A stretch of 64,000 bases of DNA from NCBI GenBank assembly GCA_963677185.1, contig OY781889.1, positions 1,302,001-1,366,000 of the forward strand, written 5' to 3'. This DNA comes from G963677185 sp963677185 (GTDB lineage Bacteria; Bacillota; Syntrophomonadia; Syntrophomonadales; Syntrophomonadaceae). Positions 23,677 through 33,159 of the stretch are shown here, in pieces; positions within the stretch are counted from its first letter, which is position 1, and each line of letters begins with the position of its first letter. The translations under genes and the position numbers were made by a program. The notes under the pieces were generated by a model, which searched no databases, was not told where the DNA came from, and was given only the letters and a program-made list of their open reading frames with translations.

Positions 23677-26277
23677 ATGATGCCTGAGAAGCATCTGGAC
23701 AGCCAAACCACTGTTCTGATTGTTGACGACGAGAAAACAACGCGCAACATTTTTAAGCATATGCTGGTGGAGAATGGATTCAAGACTCTGGATAGCTCCA
23801 GTGGCCGGGAGGGGATTGGCCTTTTTTCTGAGTTCAAGCCGGATGTGGTTTTGCTGGATGCCATCATGCCTGAAATGGACGGCTTCGAAACCTGCAGCAT
23901 CATCAGGAGTATGGCCGGGGGGCAGGACACTATCATAGTGCTTATAACCGCTTTGCAGGACGATGAGTTTGTGGACCGGGCTTTCCAGGCAGGTGCAGAT
24001 GATTTTATTATCAAGCCCGTGAAATGGTCAGTGCTGTTGCATCGTATCCGTTTGCTGGCAGCCAGGAAAGAGGCAGATCAAAAAAGGCAGGCAGCCGAAG
24101 AAAAATACTGCACGATTCTGGAAAACACTACTGACTGGATATTTCTTACCGATCATGAAGGTTATTTTATATATTGCTCCAGCGCCTGTGAGGCGCTGAC
24201 CGGACATACGGCGGATGATTTCATGGATGATCGTCATTTACTGCTTAATATTATCTACCCAAACGATTTGCCCTTATATGTGAAACACCAGATGGCGGAG
24301 CGCGATATGGAAGACAGCCAGGAGCTGATATTTCGTCTGATCAGGCAGGATGGCCAGATCCGCTATATTGAACATCGCTGCAGGCCGGTTCTGGATGAGC
24401 GGGGCAAGCTTTCCACCATACGGGGAAGCAACCGCGATATAACCGAGCGAATACTGGCAGAAAAGCGCTTGCAGGCGACTGAAAAGCGTTTAAAAGACAT
24501 AATCGACTTCCTTCCTGATCCTACATACGTTTTAGATTTGCAAGGCCGGGTCCTGTTCTGGAATCATGCCATAGAAGTATTTTCGGGTGTTAAAAGCGCG
24601 GATATGATCGGCAAAGCCAATTACGAGCACAGCCTGGCAGTTTACGGACGCCGAATGCCGGTATTAGCGGATATGATGCTGGATCCGAACCTGGTGGTCG
24701 GCTCCCAGTACACGGTGTGTAATCGCAGCCGGGACAGAATAGAAGCGGAAGGCTGGATAGACAAGGCCAATAATTTAGAACCGGTATATATATGGGCGCT
24801 GGTTGTGCCGTTGTACGATGAGAACAACGAAATGGTCGGGGTTATCCAGAATTTTCGCGATATTACCGAACTCAAGCAGGCAGAGAACTTACTCAGGGAT
24901 CAATCCAAACAGTTGGCCATACTAAATCAGATCATTGTGGAAGCAAATAAGAGCGGCAGCTTGCAGGAAACCCTGGATGTTACGGTGCAACTGGTATTGA
25001 ACCTCCTGGCATTTGATGGAGGCTGTATTTACCTACTTAACGAAGCTGAGACAAAAGCCGAGCTTTATGTGTCCCGCAACCTGCCGGATGAGATTACGAA
25101 AGAGCTGCACAAGGCACAATTTGGTGTAGAACCATATTCCAGCATTTTTCATAAAGGCGAGTCAGTTTTCGCAGAGGATTATTCCAGACTCCGTTCGGAT
25201 TATACGAGGGATTATGGAATGATATCCGCAGCCAGCATAGCTCTTATGGCCGGCAGCAGGGTAGTCGGGGCCATGAATCTGGTTAGCTACAGGAAACGGG
25301 TGTTTTCAGAGGGCGATAAAGAGATTCTGATTGCGATTGGCAAAGAAGTCGGCAGCTTGATTGTTAGCGATCAATCCACCGAAGCGTTGAAACGCAGTGA
25401 AGAAAAATTTCGCAGCCTGGTGGAACAATCAGTAGACGGCATCTCTATCCTGGATAGCAGCGGGAGAGTGATTGAATGGAACCGGGGTATGGAAAGAATC
25501 CTGGGCATAAGGCGCGAGGAGGCTGTCAATGAAGAATTGTGGGTTATGCGCAGGACGGTTGATCCGAATATAAAAACGGAGACAGATTACCAACGGTTAA
25601 AGAACGGAATGATGAAGGCTTTGAATACTGGAAAAGCCCGCTGGCTGGGTGAGTATACGGATATGACCCTGATCAGCCGCACTGGAGTTATAAAACAAAC
25701 CCAGTATAATTCTTTTATTCTGGAATCCTCACAAGGCAACATGATGGGCATTATCATCCGGGATATAACCAAGACCAAGGAATTGGAAGCGAAGCTGCGC
25801 TTTATGGGTCTGCATGACTCCCTTACCAGCCTCCACAACCGCGCCTTTTTCAACGAAGAGATGCGCAGGCTGGAAAGTGGGCGTCTTGATCCGGTGGCCA
25901 TACTGGTCTGCGACCTGGATTTCTTCAAACAGCTTAATGATACTCTTGGTCACCAGGCGGGTGATCACCTGTTAATAGATGTGGGGCAGATTCTTAAGTC
26001 CAGTTTCCGTGAAAATGACGTTATTGCACGCATGGGCGGCGATGAATTCGCGGTTATTCTCAACCGATCCGATGAGGACCAGGCCCTTGCCGCTTGTCAG
26101 CGTATTGCACGGAACATTGCCGAATACAACCAGTCAGCGCCGGTCTGGCCCGTCAGTATGTCCATCGGCTATGCGGTCCGCAATGGGGAAAAGGTTACCC
26201 TGGAAGAGATTTATCGCCGTGCCGACGCTATGATGTATGCTAATAAATCCGCCAGCAAGTCAATTCTGCCGATATAG
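23677..26277 (+). CDS. REC-PAS-PAS-GAF-PAS-GGDEF diguanylate cyclase
   Basis: 866 residues from ATG 23677 (AAAGAGGTG upstream). Domains in order: receiver (TVLIVDDEK, phosphoacceptor Asp about 61 in LLDAIMPEMDG), two PAS domains (about 145-265 and 272-405), a GAF domain (about 415-560), a third PAS (570-690) and a C-terminal GGDEF domain with CDLDFFKQLNDTLGHQAGD and MGGDEFAV at about 787. An RxxD inhibition site (REND) stands exactly five residues before GGDEF, so the enzyme is likely both active and product-inhibited by c-di-GMP. No partner kinase is adjacent. It is soluble. Confidence 0.93.
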   Translation: MMPEKHLDSQTTVLIVDDEKTTRNIFKHMLVENGFKTLDSSSGREGIGLFSEFKPDVVLLDAIMPEMDGFETCSIIRSMAGGQDTIIVLITALQDDEFVDRAFQAGADDFIIKPVKWSVLLHRIRLLAARKEADQKRQAAEEKYCTILENTTDWIFLTDHEGYFIYCSSACEALTGHTADDFMDDRHLLLNIIYPNDLPLYVKHQMAERDMEDSQELIFRLIRQDGQIRYIEHRCRPVLDERGKLSTIRGSNRDITERILAEKRLQATEKRLKDIIDFLPDPTYVLDLQGRVLFWNHAIEVFSGVKSADMIGKANYEHSLAVYGRRMPVLADMMLDPNLVVGSQYTVCNRSRDRIEAEGWIDKANNLEPVYIWALVVPLYDENNEMVGVIQNFRDITELKQAENLLRDQSKQLAILNQIIVEANKSGSLQETLDVTVQLVLNLLAFDGGCIYLLNEAETKAELYVSRNLPDEITKELHKAQFGVEPYSSIFHKGESVFAEDYSRLRSDYTRDYGMISAASIALMAGSRVVGAMNLVSYRKRVFSEGDKEILIAIGKEVGSLIVSDQSTEALKRSEEKFRSLVEQSVDGISILDSSGRVIEWNRGMERILGIRREEAVNEELWVMRRTVDPNIKTETDYQRLKNGMMKALNTGKARWLGEYTDMTLISRTGVIKQTQYNSFILESSQGNMMGIIIRDITKTKELEAKLRFMGLHDSLTSLHNRAFFNEEMRRLESGRLDPVAILVCDLDFFKQLNDTLGHQAGDHLLIDVGQILKSSFRENDVIARMGGDEFAVILNRSDEDQALAACQRIARNIAEYNQSAPVWPVSMSIGYAVRNGEKVTLEEIYRRADAMMYANKSASKSILPI

Positions 26278-26325
26278 CGTTATAAGTGCTTTCCGGCTGG
26301 GAAGATTCTGTAATCCAGAAATACA

Positions 26326-26353
26326 TTGAATAATGCTGTTAAATATCTATAAT
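26326..26353 (+). promoter_or_regulatory. Promoter of pdxST
   Basis: TTGAAT and TATAAT are separated by 16 bases, about 95 bases before the pdxS start. A hairpin in the leader pairs CCCGGT (26393-26398) with ACCGGG (26415-26420). It has no T run, so it may be a leader structure rather than a terminator. Confidence 0.7.
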
Positions 26354-26447
26354 ATATAGTGCAAAAACATCTGCAGGCACATTGCTGAAAGTCCCGGTGA
26401 GCGTTGGTGTTTCAACCGGGCTGCGATAGATGGGAGGAAGGTTAATA

Positions 26448-27332
26448 ATGACTGAAACAGGTACATTTAGAGTGAAGGCCGGTTTGGCTCAAATGCTAAA
26501 AGGCGGAGTAATAATGGACGTTACTACTCCGGAACAGGCCAGGATCGCCGAAGAAGCAGGGGCATGCGCAGTAATGGCACTGGAAAGAGTGCCGGCTGAC
26601 ATCCGCGCCGCCGGTGGCATCGCTCGTATGGCAGATCCATCGATTATCCTGCGTATTATGGAAGCGGTCACGATACCGGTAATGGCCAAATGCCGTATCG
26701 GCCATTTCGTTGAGGCCCAGATCCTTGAATCCCTGGGGGCTGACTATATAGATGAAAGCGAAGTCCTGACCCCGGCCGATGAAAAGTATCATGTTAACAA
26801 GCACGATTTCAAGGTGCCTTTTGTATGCGGAGCCCGCAACCTGGGTGAAGCCCTGCGCCGGATAGGTGAGGGAGCAGCTATGATTCGCACGAAAGGCGAG
26901 CCCGGAACCGGGAATATAGTGGAAGCCGTCCGCCATATCCGCATGGTAAACGAACAAATCCGCTGGCTGGCCACACTCCGGCCGGAAGAACGCATGACTG
27001 CGGCTAAAGACATGCAGGCCCCTTACGACCTGGTGGTTCAGGTAGCTGAAAGCGGATGTTTGCCGGTGGTTAACTTCGCCGCCGGTGGCATCGCATCTCC
27101 GGCAGATGCCGCATTGATGATGCAGCTAGGATGTGACGGGATTTTTGTGGGTTCAGGAGTCTTCAAGTCATCTGATCCCATGAAGCGGGCCAGGGCCATT
27201 GTGGAAGCTACGACTCATTACAACGATTCGTCCCTTCTTGCCAGGGTTTCCGAGGACCTGGGAGAGGCGATGAGCGGAATTGAAATAGCCTCTATAAAGC
27301 CGGAAGATAGGATGCAGGATCGTGGCTGGTAA
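26448..27332 (+). CDS. pdxS: Pyridoxal 5'-phosphate synthase, lyase subunit PdxS
   Basis: 294 residues from ATG 26448, after GGGAGGAAGG. Strong match to PdxS along its length: FRVKAGLAQMLKGGVIMDV (phosphate-binding region), VMALERVPADIRAAGGIARM, VMAKCRIGHFVEAQIL with the catalytic lysine, and the C-terminal FAAGGIASPADAALMMQLG phosphate-binding loop. It condenses ribose 5-phosphate, glyceraldehyde 3-phosphate and ammonia to pyridoxal phosphate in a 12-mer with PdxT. It overlaps pdxT by 11 bases. Confidence 0.97.
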   Translation: MTETGTFRVKAGLAQMLKGGVIMDVTTPEQARIAEEAGACAVMALERVPADIRAAGGIARMADPSIILRIMEAVTIPVMAKCRIGHFVEAQILESLGADYIDESEVLTPADEKYHVNKHDFKVPFVCGARNLGEALRRIGEGAAMIRTKGEPGTGNIVEAVRHIRMVNEQIRWLATLRPEERMTAAKDMQAPYDLVVQVAESGCLPVVNFAAGGIASPADAALMMQLGCDGIFVGSGVFKSSDPMKRARAIVEATTHYNDSSLLARVSEDLGEAMSGIEIASIKPEDRMQDRGW

Positions 27333-27891
27333 GAAAGTCGGAATACTCGCAATGCAAGGCGCGTTTATCGAACACCAGCGTCTTATTGAGAAATGTGGAG
27401 CCAGGGCTTTTCAGGTCAGGACAGCAAAGGAGCTTCAAGAAGCAGAAGGGCTGATTATTCCGGGCGGGGAAAGCACAACCATCGGCAAGCTGCTGTTCAA
27501 GTACGGGCTGGGTGAAGCCATCAGGCAACGGGCCCTGGGAGGAATGCCGATCTGGGGCACCTGTGCCGGCATGATACTGCTGGCCAGGACAATTGAAGGC
27601 ATGAATCAGTACAGCCTTGATTTAATGGATATCGCCGTGGTTCGCAACGGTTTTGGGCGCCAGGTGGATAGTTTTGAAGCCTGGCTGGACATTGACGGCG
27701 TGGGCCGCAAGCTGGGAGTTTTTATCAGGGCGCCTTATGTAGACAAGGTCTGGGGATCGGCCCGGGAAATGGCCAATCTGGATGGACGCATCGTAATGGC
27801 CGAGCAGGACGGGCAATATCTGGCCACTGCGTTCCACCCCGAGCTTACAGATGACCTGGATATTCACCAGTATTTTCTTTCTATGATTTGA
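27322..27891 (+). CDS. pdxT: Pyridoxal 5'-phosphate synthase, glutaminase subunit PdxT
   Basis: 189 residues from GTG 27322. Class I glutamine amidotransferase: VGILAMQGAFIEHQ, the oxyanion segment PGGESTTIGKL, the nucleophile in WGTCAGMILLA and the His/Glu pair in TAFHPELTDD. It releases ammonia from glutamine for PdxS. The start lies inside the 3' end of pdxS, so translation is coupled. Complete and of normal length. Confidence 0.97.
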   Translation: MAGKKVGILAMQGAFIEHQRLIEKCGARAFQVRTAKELQEAEGLIIPGGESTTIGKLLFKYGLGEAIRQRALGGMPIWGTCAGMILLARTIEGMNQYSLDLMDIAVVRNGFGRQVDSFEAWLDIDGVGRKLGVFIRAPYVDKVWGSAREMANLDGRIVMAEQDGQYLATAFHPELTDDLDIHQYFLSMI

Positions 27892-27942
27892 GAAGATCAT
27901 GATATACAATAACGGTGTACAGTTTCGAAAGGAGAATTATTC

Positions 27943-28275
27943 ATGGAAAAGATACTAGTCGAGGTTTTCAATGGGAAAACCGATACCGGCTCATGTGCAA
28001 GCTGTGCGGGCGGATGCGGGGTAATAGATGCTGAAGGTCAGTATAACGATATGAAGGCATCGGTCAGCGCCAAATACGGCGATGAAAAGGTCAGCTGCTC
28101 CTATATTGACACTCGCGATTCAGGATTTGATGGTTATCCGCAGATTGTCAACATTGTACGAATGGGCTACACTTTCCCGATAACTGTTATTAACGGCAAA
28201 CCCAGGCTGGCCGGGGCGGTACCGGCCGAAGCAGTGGAAAGCATAATCGATGAACTCATCTCTGCCGCTCAATAA
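27943..28275 (+). CDS. Small cysteine-rich thioredoxin-fold-like protein
   Basis: 110 residues with GAAAGGAG before the ATG. A cysteine cluster, GSCASCAGGCGVID, lies at about residues 17-30, one more cysteine in KVSCSYID, and the chain ends with FPITVINGKPRLAG then a helix AEAVESIIDELIS. The order (cysteines early, strand-VINGKP-strand, final helix) resembles small thioredoxin-like disulfide proteins. I cannot name the family. It follows pdxT by 51 bases and could be in that operon. A role in thiol redox is plausible, not shown. Confidence 0.55.
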   Translation: MEKILVEVFNGKTDTGSCASCAGGCGVIDAEGQYNDMKASVSAKYGDEKVSCSYIDTRDSGFDGYPQIVNIVRMGYTFPITVINGKPRLAGAVPAEAVESIIDELISAAQ

Positions 28276-28298
28276 GCTGGCAGGTTTGATTCCGATAA

Positions 28299-30593
28299 TT
28301 GTATAAACTCTGGGTTTGGATATTTCTGGCGTTTGCAGCCGGAATTCTAATTGCGAAGCACAGTAATGCCTTACTGCTGTTGCTGCTGGTCATTATTTTG
28401 ACCGCCGGCTGCAGGGTACAGCGCGAACTGGCGAAAATCCTGGTCACAGCTTGCTGTGCAGCGGTTTTCGCCTTTTTCTATTATGGCCTGGTGGTGCCGC
28501 CGCTACCGGTGAGCCTGCCCAAGCAGGAGCATATACTGATAAACGGAACGGTAGCAGAATTTCCTCAAAATAGCGATGGCAAAACGGTGCTGGTGCTGGC
28601 AACCGATTCCCGGGACCCATACATGGAACGAATCAGGTTGAGTGTTTACTCTGATGAATCATTTGCCAAAGGCGAGCGGATTCAGGTTAAAGCAGAGCTG
28701 GAAGAAGCCCCCGGACCTCGCAATCCAGGTGCGTTTGACTACAAGCAATACCTGGCAGGTGAAGGCATATATTACCTGGCGCGTTCAGATGGAAAGGGAG
28801 AAGTGCAGCGTTTGCAGGAAGCAGGAGCATGGGACCGGCTGGTAAACGCATTCCGGGACCGGGCTCTAACCGCAATCAAGGACAGTCTTAACAAAAAGGA
28901 AGCGGGCGTTCTAATTGGCATGCTGCTCAATGATGTCCAATTGATCGACGAAGAGGACTATGAGCTTTTCCAGAAAACGGGCATAATTCATCTATTTTCG
29001 GTGTCTGGGCTGCATCTGGGCTTTCTAATATTGCTGGCAGGCTGGGTAAGCGCAATTTTAAGACTCAAGCCACTCAGCCGATTCGTTGGAACCGGTCTTC
29101 TGATCGTCTTCTACGCCTCGGTTGCGGGCTGGCCGGTGGCGGTGGCGCGCTCAGTATTGATGGCTTTACTATGCCTGCTGGCTTTTTATACGGGACGCGG
29201 CAGCCATATGCTAAACAGCTTGTGCTTGTCGGGGTGCATAATTTTACTGGTTAATCCACAGGCACTGTTTAATACGTCATTCCAGCTGACTTTCCTGGCC
29301 ACCTGGGGCATTGTTGTCATATTCCCGGCGGTGCGCTCCCGCCTGCCGGAAAAAAGCTGGTGGAGTGATTTGCTGTTTCTGCCGTTGTGCGCAGAAATGC
29401 CCATCATACCAGTAATAGCAGCATACTTCAACATGATAAGCCCATGGTCGCTGCTTACCAATATATTGACCGCCTATACATCAGGAGCTGCAGTAACCCT
29501 GGGTTTTGTAGGGATTTTTACAGCGGTGGTCAGCACCGCCGCTGCCAGCCTATTTTTTCATCCGGCGGGTTTAATGGTGGAATTAATTGACCAGGCAACG
29601 GAATGGGCCGCACAGCTTCCCATGGCCTGTACTGCGGTTAAGACCCCGGGCGTCTGGTTTTTTGCACTGTATTACCTGGCACTGATGGCATTCGTTATCG
29701 CATTGCGCCGCCCGGCCTTTGCCTTTAACTGGCTGCCGGCAGCAGCAATAGTGTCATTAATCTGTTTCCTGATAGTGCAGCCAGGGTACGGCGGTGACGG
29801 GTTGCTGAAAGTGGTATTCGTGGATGTTGGCCAGGGAGATTGCATATATATTCACACTCCAGGAGGCAAGAATTTGCTGATTGATGGAGGAGGCAGCGAA
29901 TTTTACGATGTGGGCCGCATGACCGTATGCCCTTTTCTCAGGCAGGAAGGGGTCAGGAAAATGGACCTGGTGGTAAACAGCCATCCGGATGTCGATCATA
30001 TCGGCGGTGTGGATGCAGTACAGAACAACTTCGAAGTGGAAAATCTTGGCATACCAGCGCTTTTGCAGGACAAACCCGAATACACCCTGCTGGCCGGCCA
30101 GGAAAAAATGCAGGGCGGCCAGGTACTGAAGCTGGAACAGGGCCAGGTGCTAAAGGTTGAGGATGATCTCATGGTCACTGTTTTGTCTCCCCCGGCAAAC
30201 AGTCCGCTGGAAAGCTACAATGATTGTTCACTGGTGCTGGAACTGCGCTACAAAGATTTTTCGATGCTGCTTCCCGGTGACATTTCTGCTGATGTAATGG
30301 ATGAATTGGCTCAAGAGGGACGACTGAAGCCGTGCACGGTGCTGAAGGTTCCCCATCATGGCAGCCGCAATTCGCTTTCGAGCGATTTCTATACAGCAGT
30401 TAGCCCCCGCTATGCGGTCATTCAAGCCGGAGTGCAAAACAGCTTCGGCCATCCGTCTCAGCCGTTGCTGGATTTGCTGAAGGAGCGAGGAATCAAGGCC
30501 TTGCGCACCGACCGCCAGGGGGCGATAACATTTCAGACCGACGGGAAAACCCTGACAGTTAATAGCTTACTGATGGATATCCGGTATCAGTAA
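28299..30593 (+). CDS. comEC: DNA uptake channel ComEC/Rec2
   Basis: 764 residues. N-terminal membrane region with two helices and DUF4131, the Competence domain with many TM segments (for example LFSVSGLHLGFLILLAGWVSAIL and WPVAVARSVLMALLCLLAFYTG), and a C-terminal metallo-beta-lactamase domain with VDVGQGDCIYIHTPGG, LIDGGG, NSHPDVDHIGG and VPHHGSRNS. It is the inner-membrane channel for transforming DNA; the last domain is nuclease-like. The TTG start at 28299 lacks a clear ribosome site, so the exact N-terminus is uncertain. No comEA is adjacent in this window. Intact. Confidence 0.95.
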   Translation: MYKLWVWIFLAFAAGILIAKHSNALLLLLLVIILTAGCRVQRELAKILVTACCAAVFAFFYYGLVVPPLPVSLPKQEHILINGTVAEFPQNSDGKTVLVLATDSRDPYMERIRLSVYSDESFAKGERIQVKAELEEAPGPRNPGAFDYKQYLAGEGIYYLARSDGKGEVQRLQEAGAWDRLVNAFRDRALTAIKDSLNKKEAGVLIGMLLNDVQLIDEEDYELFQKTGIIHLFSVSGLHLGFLILLAGWVSAILRLKPLSRFVGTGLLIVFYASVAGWPVAVARSVLMALLCLLAFYTGRGSHMLNSLCLSGCIILLVNPQALFNTSFQLTFLATWGIVVIFPAVRSRLPEKSWWSDLLFLPLCAEMPIIPVIAAYFNMISPWSLLTNILTAYTSGAAVTLGFVGIFTAVVSTAAASLFFHPAGLMVELIDQATEWAAQLPMACTAVKTPGVWFFALYYLALMAFVIALRRPAFAFNWLPAAAIVSLICFLIVQPGYGGDGLLKVVFVDVGQGDCIYIHTPGGKNLLIDGGGSEFYDVGRMTVCPFLRQEGVRKMDLVVNSHPDVDHIGGVDAVQNNFEVENLGIPALLQDKPEYTLLAGQEKMQGGQVLKLEQGQVLKVEDDLMVTVLSPPANSPLESYNDCSLVLELRYKDFSMLLPGDISADVMDELAQEGRLKPCTVLKVPHHGSRNSLSSDFYTAVSPRYAVIQAGVQNSFGHPSQPLLDLLKERGIKALRTDRQGAITFQTDGKTLTVNSLLMDIRYQ

Positions 30594-30822
30594 CGACAAA
30601 TGTCAAATAATAGCAATATTGGGACATAAACCGGCAAAAAACGCCTGTATGTTAATAAATCGACTATTTTCACGCTTTATACGGTTGTGTTTTCGTTAAG
30701 GTCAGTTTAACATAGTAATAATAGATAAAGCGGTTCGCGTAGCGCAGAATCGCAGGTTAGTCAGAATTGCCAGGGCGTGAACATAGTTTATACAGAACAC
30801 TAAAAGAATAGGGGTTGGTATC

Positions 30823-31647
30823 ATGGGAAACTGGTTTTTAGATAACTTCGACAAAGTGGCCCCGTATCTGGTCAAGCTGTACCCCGATTCGGTTGTATAC
30901 GCAACCGACCTGGACTCGTTTACAGTCGCTGACAAGACCAACTTCAATATTCCGCTGGCGAATATTGGCGAAAAGCTTAATCCCCAGGGAGTGGCTCCCC
31001 GGGCCATGAAGTCCCAGCAAACGGTTACCGCGGAACTGAACGCCGATTTGTATGGAGTGGCAATCAAGGTAACCAACATACCCATTTTTGATGAAGATAA
31101 TCCATCGGCCGTTGTAGGCTCGGTAGGATCGGTGCTGCGCCGGGACAATGCTTTTAAGCTTCGTGAAGTTGCCGAAGCTTTTAAGAACAGCATCGAAGAA
31201 GTCAGTCATGCGGTTGATTCCAATGCCATGAGCATGACCGAAATAACCGAAAACGAACAGCAGTTGCATGATCGGATTTTAGAGATTCAAAAGGCCATCA
31301 GCACGATATTTGGAGTACTGGACCAAATTCGCAGCATCGCTGATCAGACCAAGATGCTGGGTCTTAACGCCGCGATTGAAGCGGCACGCGCTGGTGAACA
31401 TGGCCGCGGATTTGCGGTGGTAGCCGATGAAGTGCGCAAGCTATCCGAATACTCGAAGAACACCGCTGGAGAAATCAAAGATATTACCCAGGAAATAACG
31501 TCCTCATTGGAATTGATTCAAGGCAATTCTGAAAAATCCATGAGTTCGGTGATGAACCTGGCAGCAGCCACCGAAGAAATCAATGCCAATGTAGAGGAAC
31601 TAACTGCCATGTTCCAGGCTATTCACAAGGTGGCGCAGGACATATAG
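30823..31647 (+). CDS. Small soluble methyl-accepting chemotaxis-like protein
   Basis: 274 residues with no membrane segment. An N-terminal PAS-like sensor region (NFDKVAPYLVKLYPDSVVYA, then VAIKVTNIPIFDEDNP) is followed by an MCP signalling domain with the hairpin tip LGLNAAIEAARAGEHGRGFAVVADEVRKLS at about 180-210. It resembles the YfmS-type soluble receptors of Bacillus. AGGGGTTGG precedes the ATG. No che genes are near. It could signal to the flagellar motor of which a MotB is encoded 23 kb away. Confidence 0.85.
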   Translation: MGNWFLDNFDKVAPYLVKLYPDSVVYATDLDSFTVADKTNFNIPLANIGEKLNPQGVAPRAMKSQQTVTAELNADLYGVAIKVTNIPIFDEDNPSAVVGSVGSVLRRDNAFKLREVAEAFKNSIEEVSHAVDSNAMSMTEITENEQQLHDRILEIQKAISTIFGVLDQIRSIADQTKMLGLNAAIEAARAGEHGRGFAVVADEVRKLSEYSKNTAGEIKDITQEITSSLELIQGNSEKSMSSVMNLAAATEEINANVEELTAMFQAIHKVAQDI

Positions 31648-31695
31648 CCATTGGATTGAGCTGGTTAGTCCGGCGGGATAGATAGAGCAGACACA

Positions 31696-31740
31696 CAGGG
31701 CAGGGGAAATACATTATTTCCTCTGCCCTGTTATTATTTT
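31696..31740. terminator. Bidirectional terminator between MCP and satP
   Basis: A 14-bp near-perfect stem, CAGGGCAGGGGAAAT with ATTTCCTCTGCCCTG, is followed by TTATTATTTTT. It lies between converging genes. Confidence 0.9.
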
Positions 31741-31770
31741 TGGAAGGCTGTCGTCCTCGCGGACTCTTTG

Positions 31771-32418
31771 CTATTTGCCGATGGCTTTAGCGTACAAGGG
31801 GCCAAAGGGTTTGCCTATTGGAAGCACAGTATAACCGTAATGGGTATTGAGAAGCGTTGCGGCCGAACCATAGAAAGAAACTATTGAAATCAATATTTCG
31901 GAATAGGCAGCCAGCTCATGCCAGGCAGCTACACCGGTCAGGTTGTTGGCGAAAAGGCCCAGGAACAAAAGGTCAATTAAGAAGAAAATAATGAAAAGCA
32001 CCTTGTTGGTTCCCATGGATCCAACTGTCATGAAAACAGTGAATATGAAATATCCCAGGAAGGCAAAACCGAGCTGATGCGGATCAAACCCTGCTCCCTT
32101 GGCGATAATTCCCGTAGCCTGCATGTACCAGGTCATGCCAACCCCGAACCAGAACAAGCCATACCCGCAAAAAGCGGTGGCACCGAAAGTATTGTTGTGT
32201 TTGAAATCAAGCCAGCCAGCCACGAACTGGGCGGCCGCACCTAAAAAGATTGCCCATGGAATTATATAGGCAGTGCCTTCGGTGATACCGAGTTTCTGTG
32301 ATGATGCGACCAGGGTCACCATGGCCAGGCCCAGCAAGCCAAGCGGAGAAGGATTCCCGACCAGTTCCTGAATATGACCGGTTACGTGCATTTCTGAAGA
32401 ATCATTAGCTTTTACCAT
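31771..32418 (-). CDS. satP: Acetate/succinate transporter, SatP (GPR1/FUN34/YaaH family)
   Basis: 215 residues with six hydrophobic segments. The family motif NPSPLGLLGLAM (usually NPAPLGL) is at about residues 22-33; other blocks are FGATAFCGYGLFWFG, FLGYFIFTVFMTVGSM and a C-terminal YTVLPIGKPFGP. It moves monocarboxylates, mainly acetate, probably by proton symport. In a fermenting or syntrophic anaerobe it would export or import acetate. It is a single minus-strand gene facing the MCP gene. Confidence 0.93.
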   Translation of the reverse strand: MVKANDSSEMHVTGHIQELVGNPSPLGLLGLAMVTLVASSQKLGITEGTAYIIPWAIFLGAAAQFVAGWLDFKHNNTFGATAFCGYGLFWFGVGMTWYMQATGIIAKGAGFDPHQLGFAFLGYFIFTVFMTVGSMGTNKVLFIIFFLIDLLFLGLFANNLTGVAAWHELAAYSEILISIVSFYGSAATLLNTHYGYTVLPIGKPFGPLYAKAIGK

Positions 32419-32842
32419 ATGTTACTCCCCTTACATAATATAACAAATTACTACATTAACATAAATTGATCGACTTTTGGTGCACCTCCTTTATCGACAA
32501 TCACAATAACGCAGTTCCAACGCATATATATTCTACGTTCAGAATGAAATTCCTTTTTTTTCTTAATAATCAGGATTAGCAAAAAGTCAGTTATATTGGG
32601 GGTTAGATAGAACTTCGCAATCGGCTTGCATCATGTTCCTTACATCCAGGTAAAAGCCAGAAAAACGTGAATGTTACTACAAGATCAAGGGGGCGTTTGT
32701 TCTCGGACGAACACCAGAACTGGGCATAAGCGCCGAAAACTGAGGAAAACAGGCATAAAAAGCAATACTAAACAGGGTACATTATGGACAAGCCAATAAA
32801 ATTGGACTAAACAAAGCAAGATTCGGGTATTGATAACTACTA
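32419..32842. other. Intergenic gap upstream of satP
   Basis: About 420 bases with no credible gene. It includes the satP upstream region (minus strand) and an inverted repeat TGTTC-tcggac-GAACA near 32700-32714 of unknown use. I see no riboswitch or tRNA in it. Confidence 0.4.
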
Positions 32843-32871
32843 TTTACACGCGCTGAAAAATGATATACAAT
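32843..32871 (+). promoter_or_regulatory. Promoter of tRNA-Pro
   Basis: TTTACA and TACAAT are exactly 17 bases apart, ending 11 bases before the tRNA start. This is a good sigma-A promoter. Confidence 0.8.
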
Positions 32872-32882
32872 ATTCGTTGCGT

Positions 32883-32959
32883 CGGGATGTAGCGCAGTTT
32901 GGTAGCGCGCTTGGTTCGGGACCAAGAGGCCGCAGGTTCAAATCCTGTCATCCCGACCA
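32883..32959 (+). tRNA. tRNA-Pro(CGG)
   Basis: 77 nt. The acceptor CGGGATG pairs with CATCCCG. The anticodon loop TTCGGGA gives CGG, the T arm holds GGTTCAAATCC and CCA is encoded. Two diverged copies occur downstream at 36.3 and 46.3 kb. Confidence 0.96.
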
Positions 32960-32972
32960 TTTTTAGAGAATC

Positions 32973-33012
32973 AAAAAGCCAGCATTTGTCTGAGACATAT
33001 GCTGGCTTTTAT
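32973..33012 (+). terminator. Terminator of tRNA-Pro
   Basis: AAAAGCCAGCAT pairs with ATGCTGGCTTTT over a 12-base loop. The hairpin was copied and has decayed at 46375-46410. Confidence 0.85.
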
Positions 33013-33159
33013 GATTTTCTTATCCCGCGACTGGAGGCGCTTATGGTCATAGGTGCCGGTGGTCGTCGGGGTTTGATGTATCTTTGTAGAACGCTCACAG
33101 TTTATCCGCGCATCAAAAAAATGAAAGGTTTCAGGTGCAAATGAGTTTCGCTGTAATAT

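Noticed and set aside
32700..32714. LexA-like box upstream of tRNA-Pro
   Set aside because: The dyad is GTTC...GAAC, not the GAAC...GTTC orientation of Gram-positive LexA sites.
32899..33144. Frame overlapping tRNA-Pro and its terminator
   Set aside because: It starts inside the tRNA and reads through the terminator hairpin.
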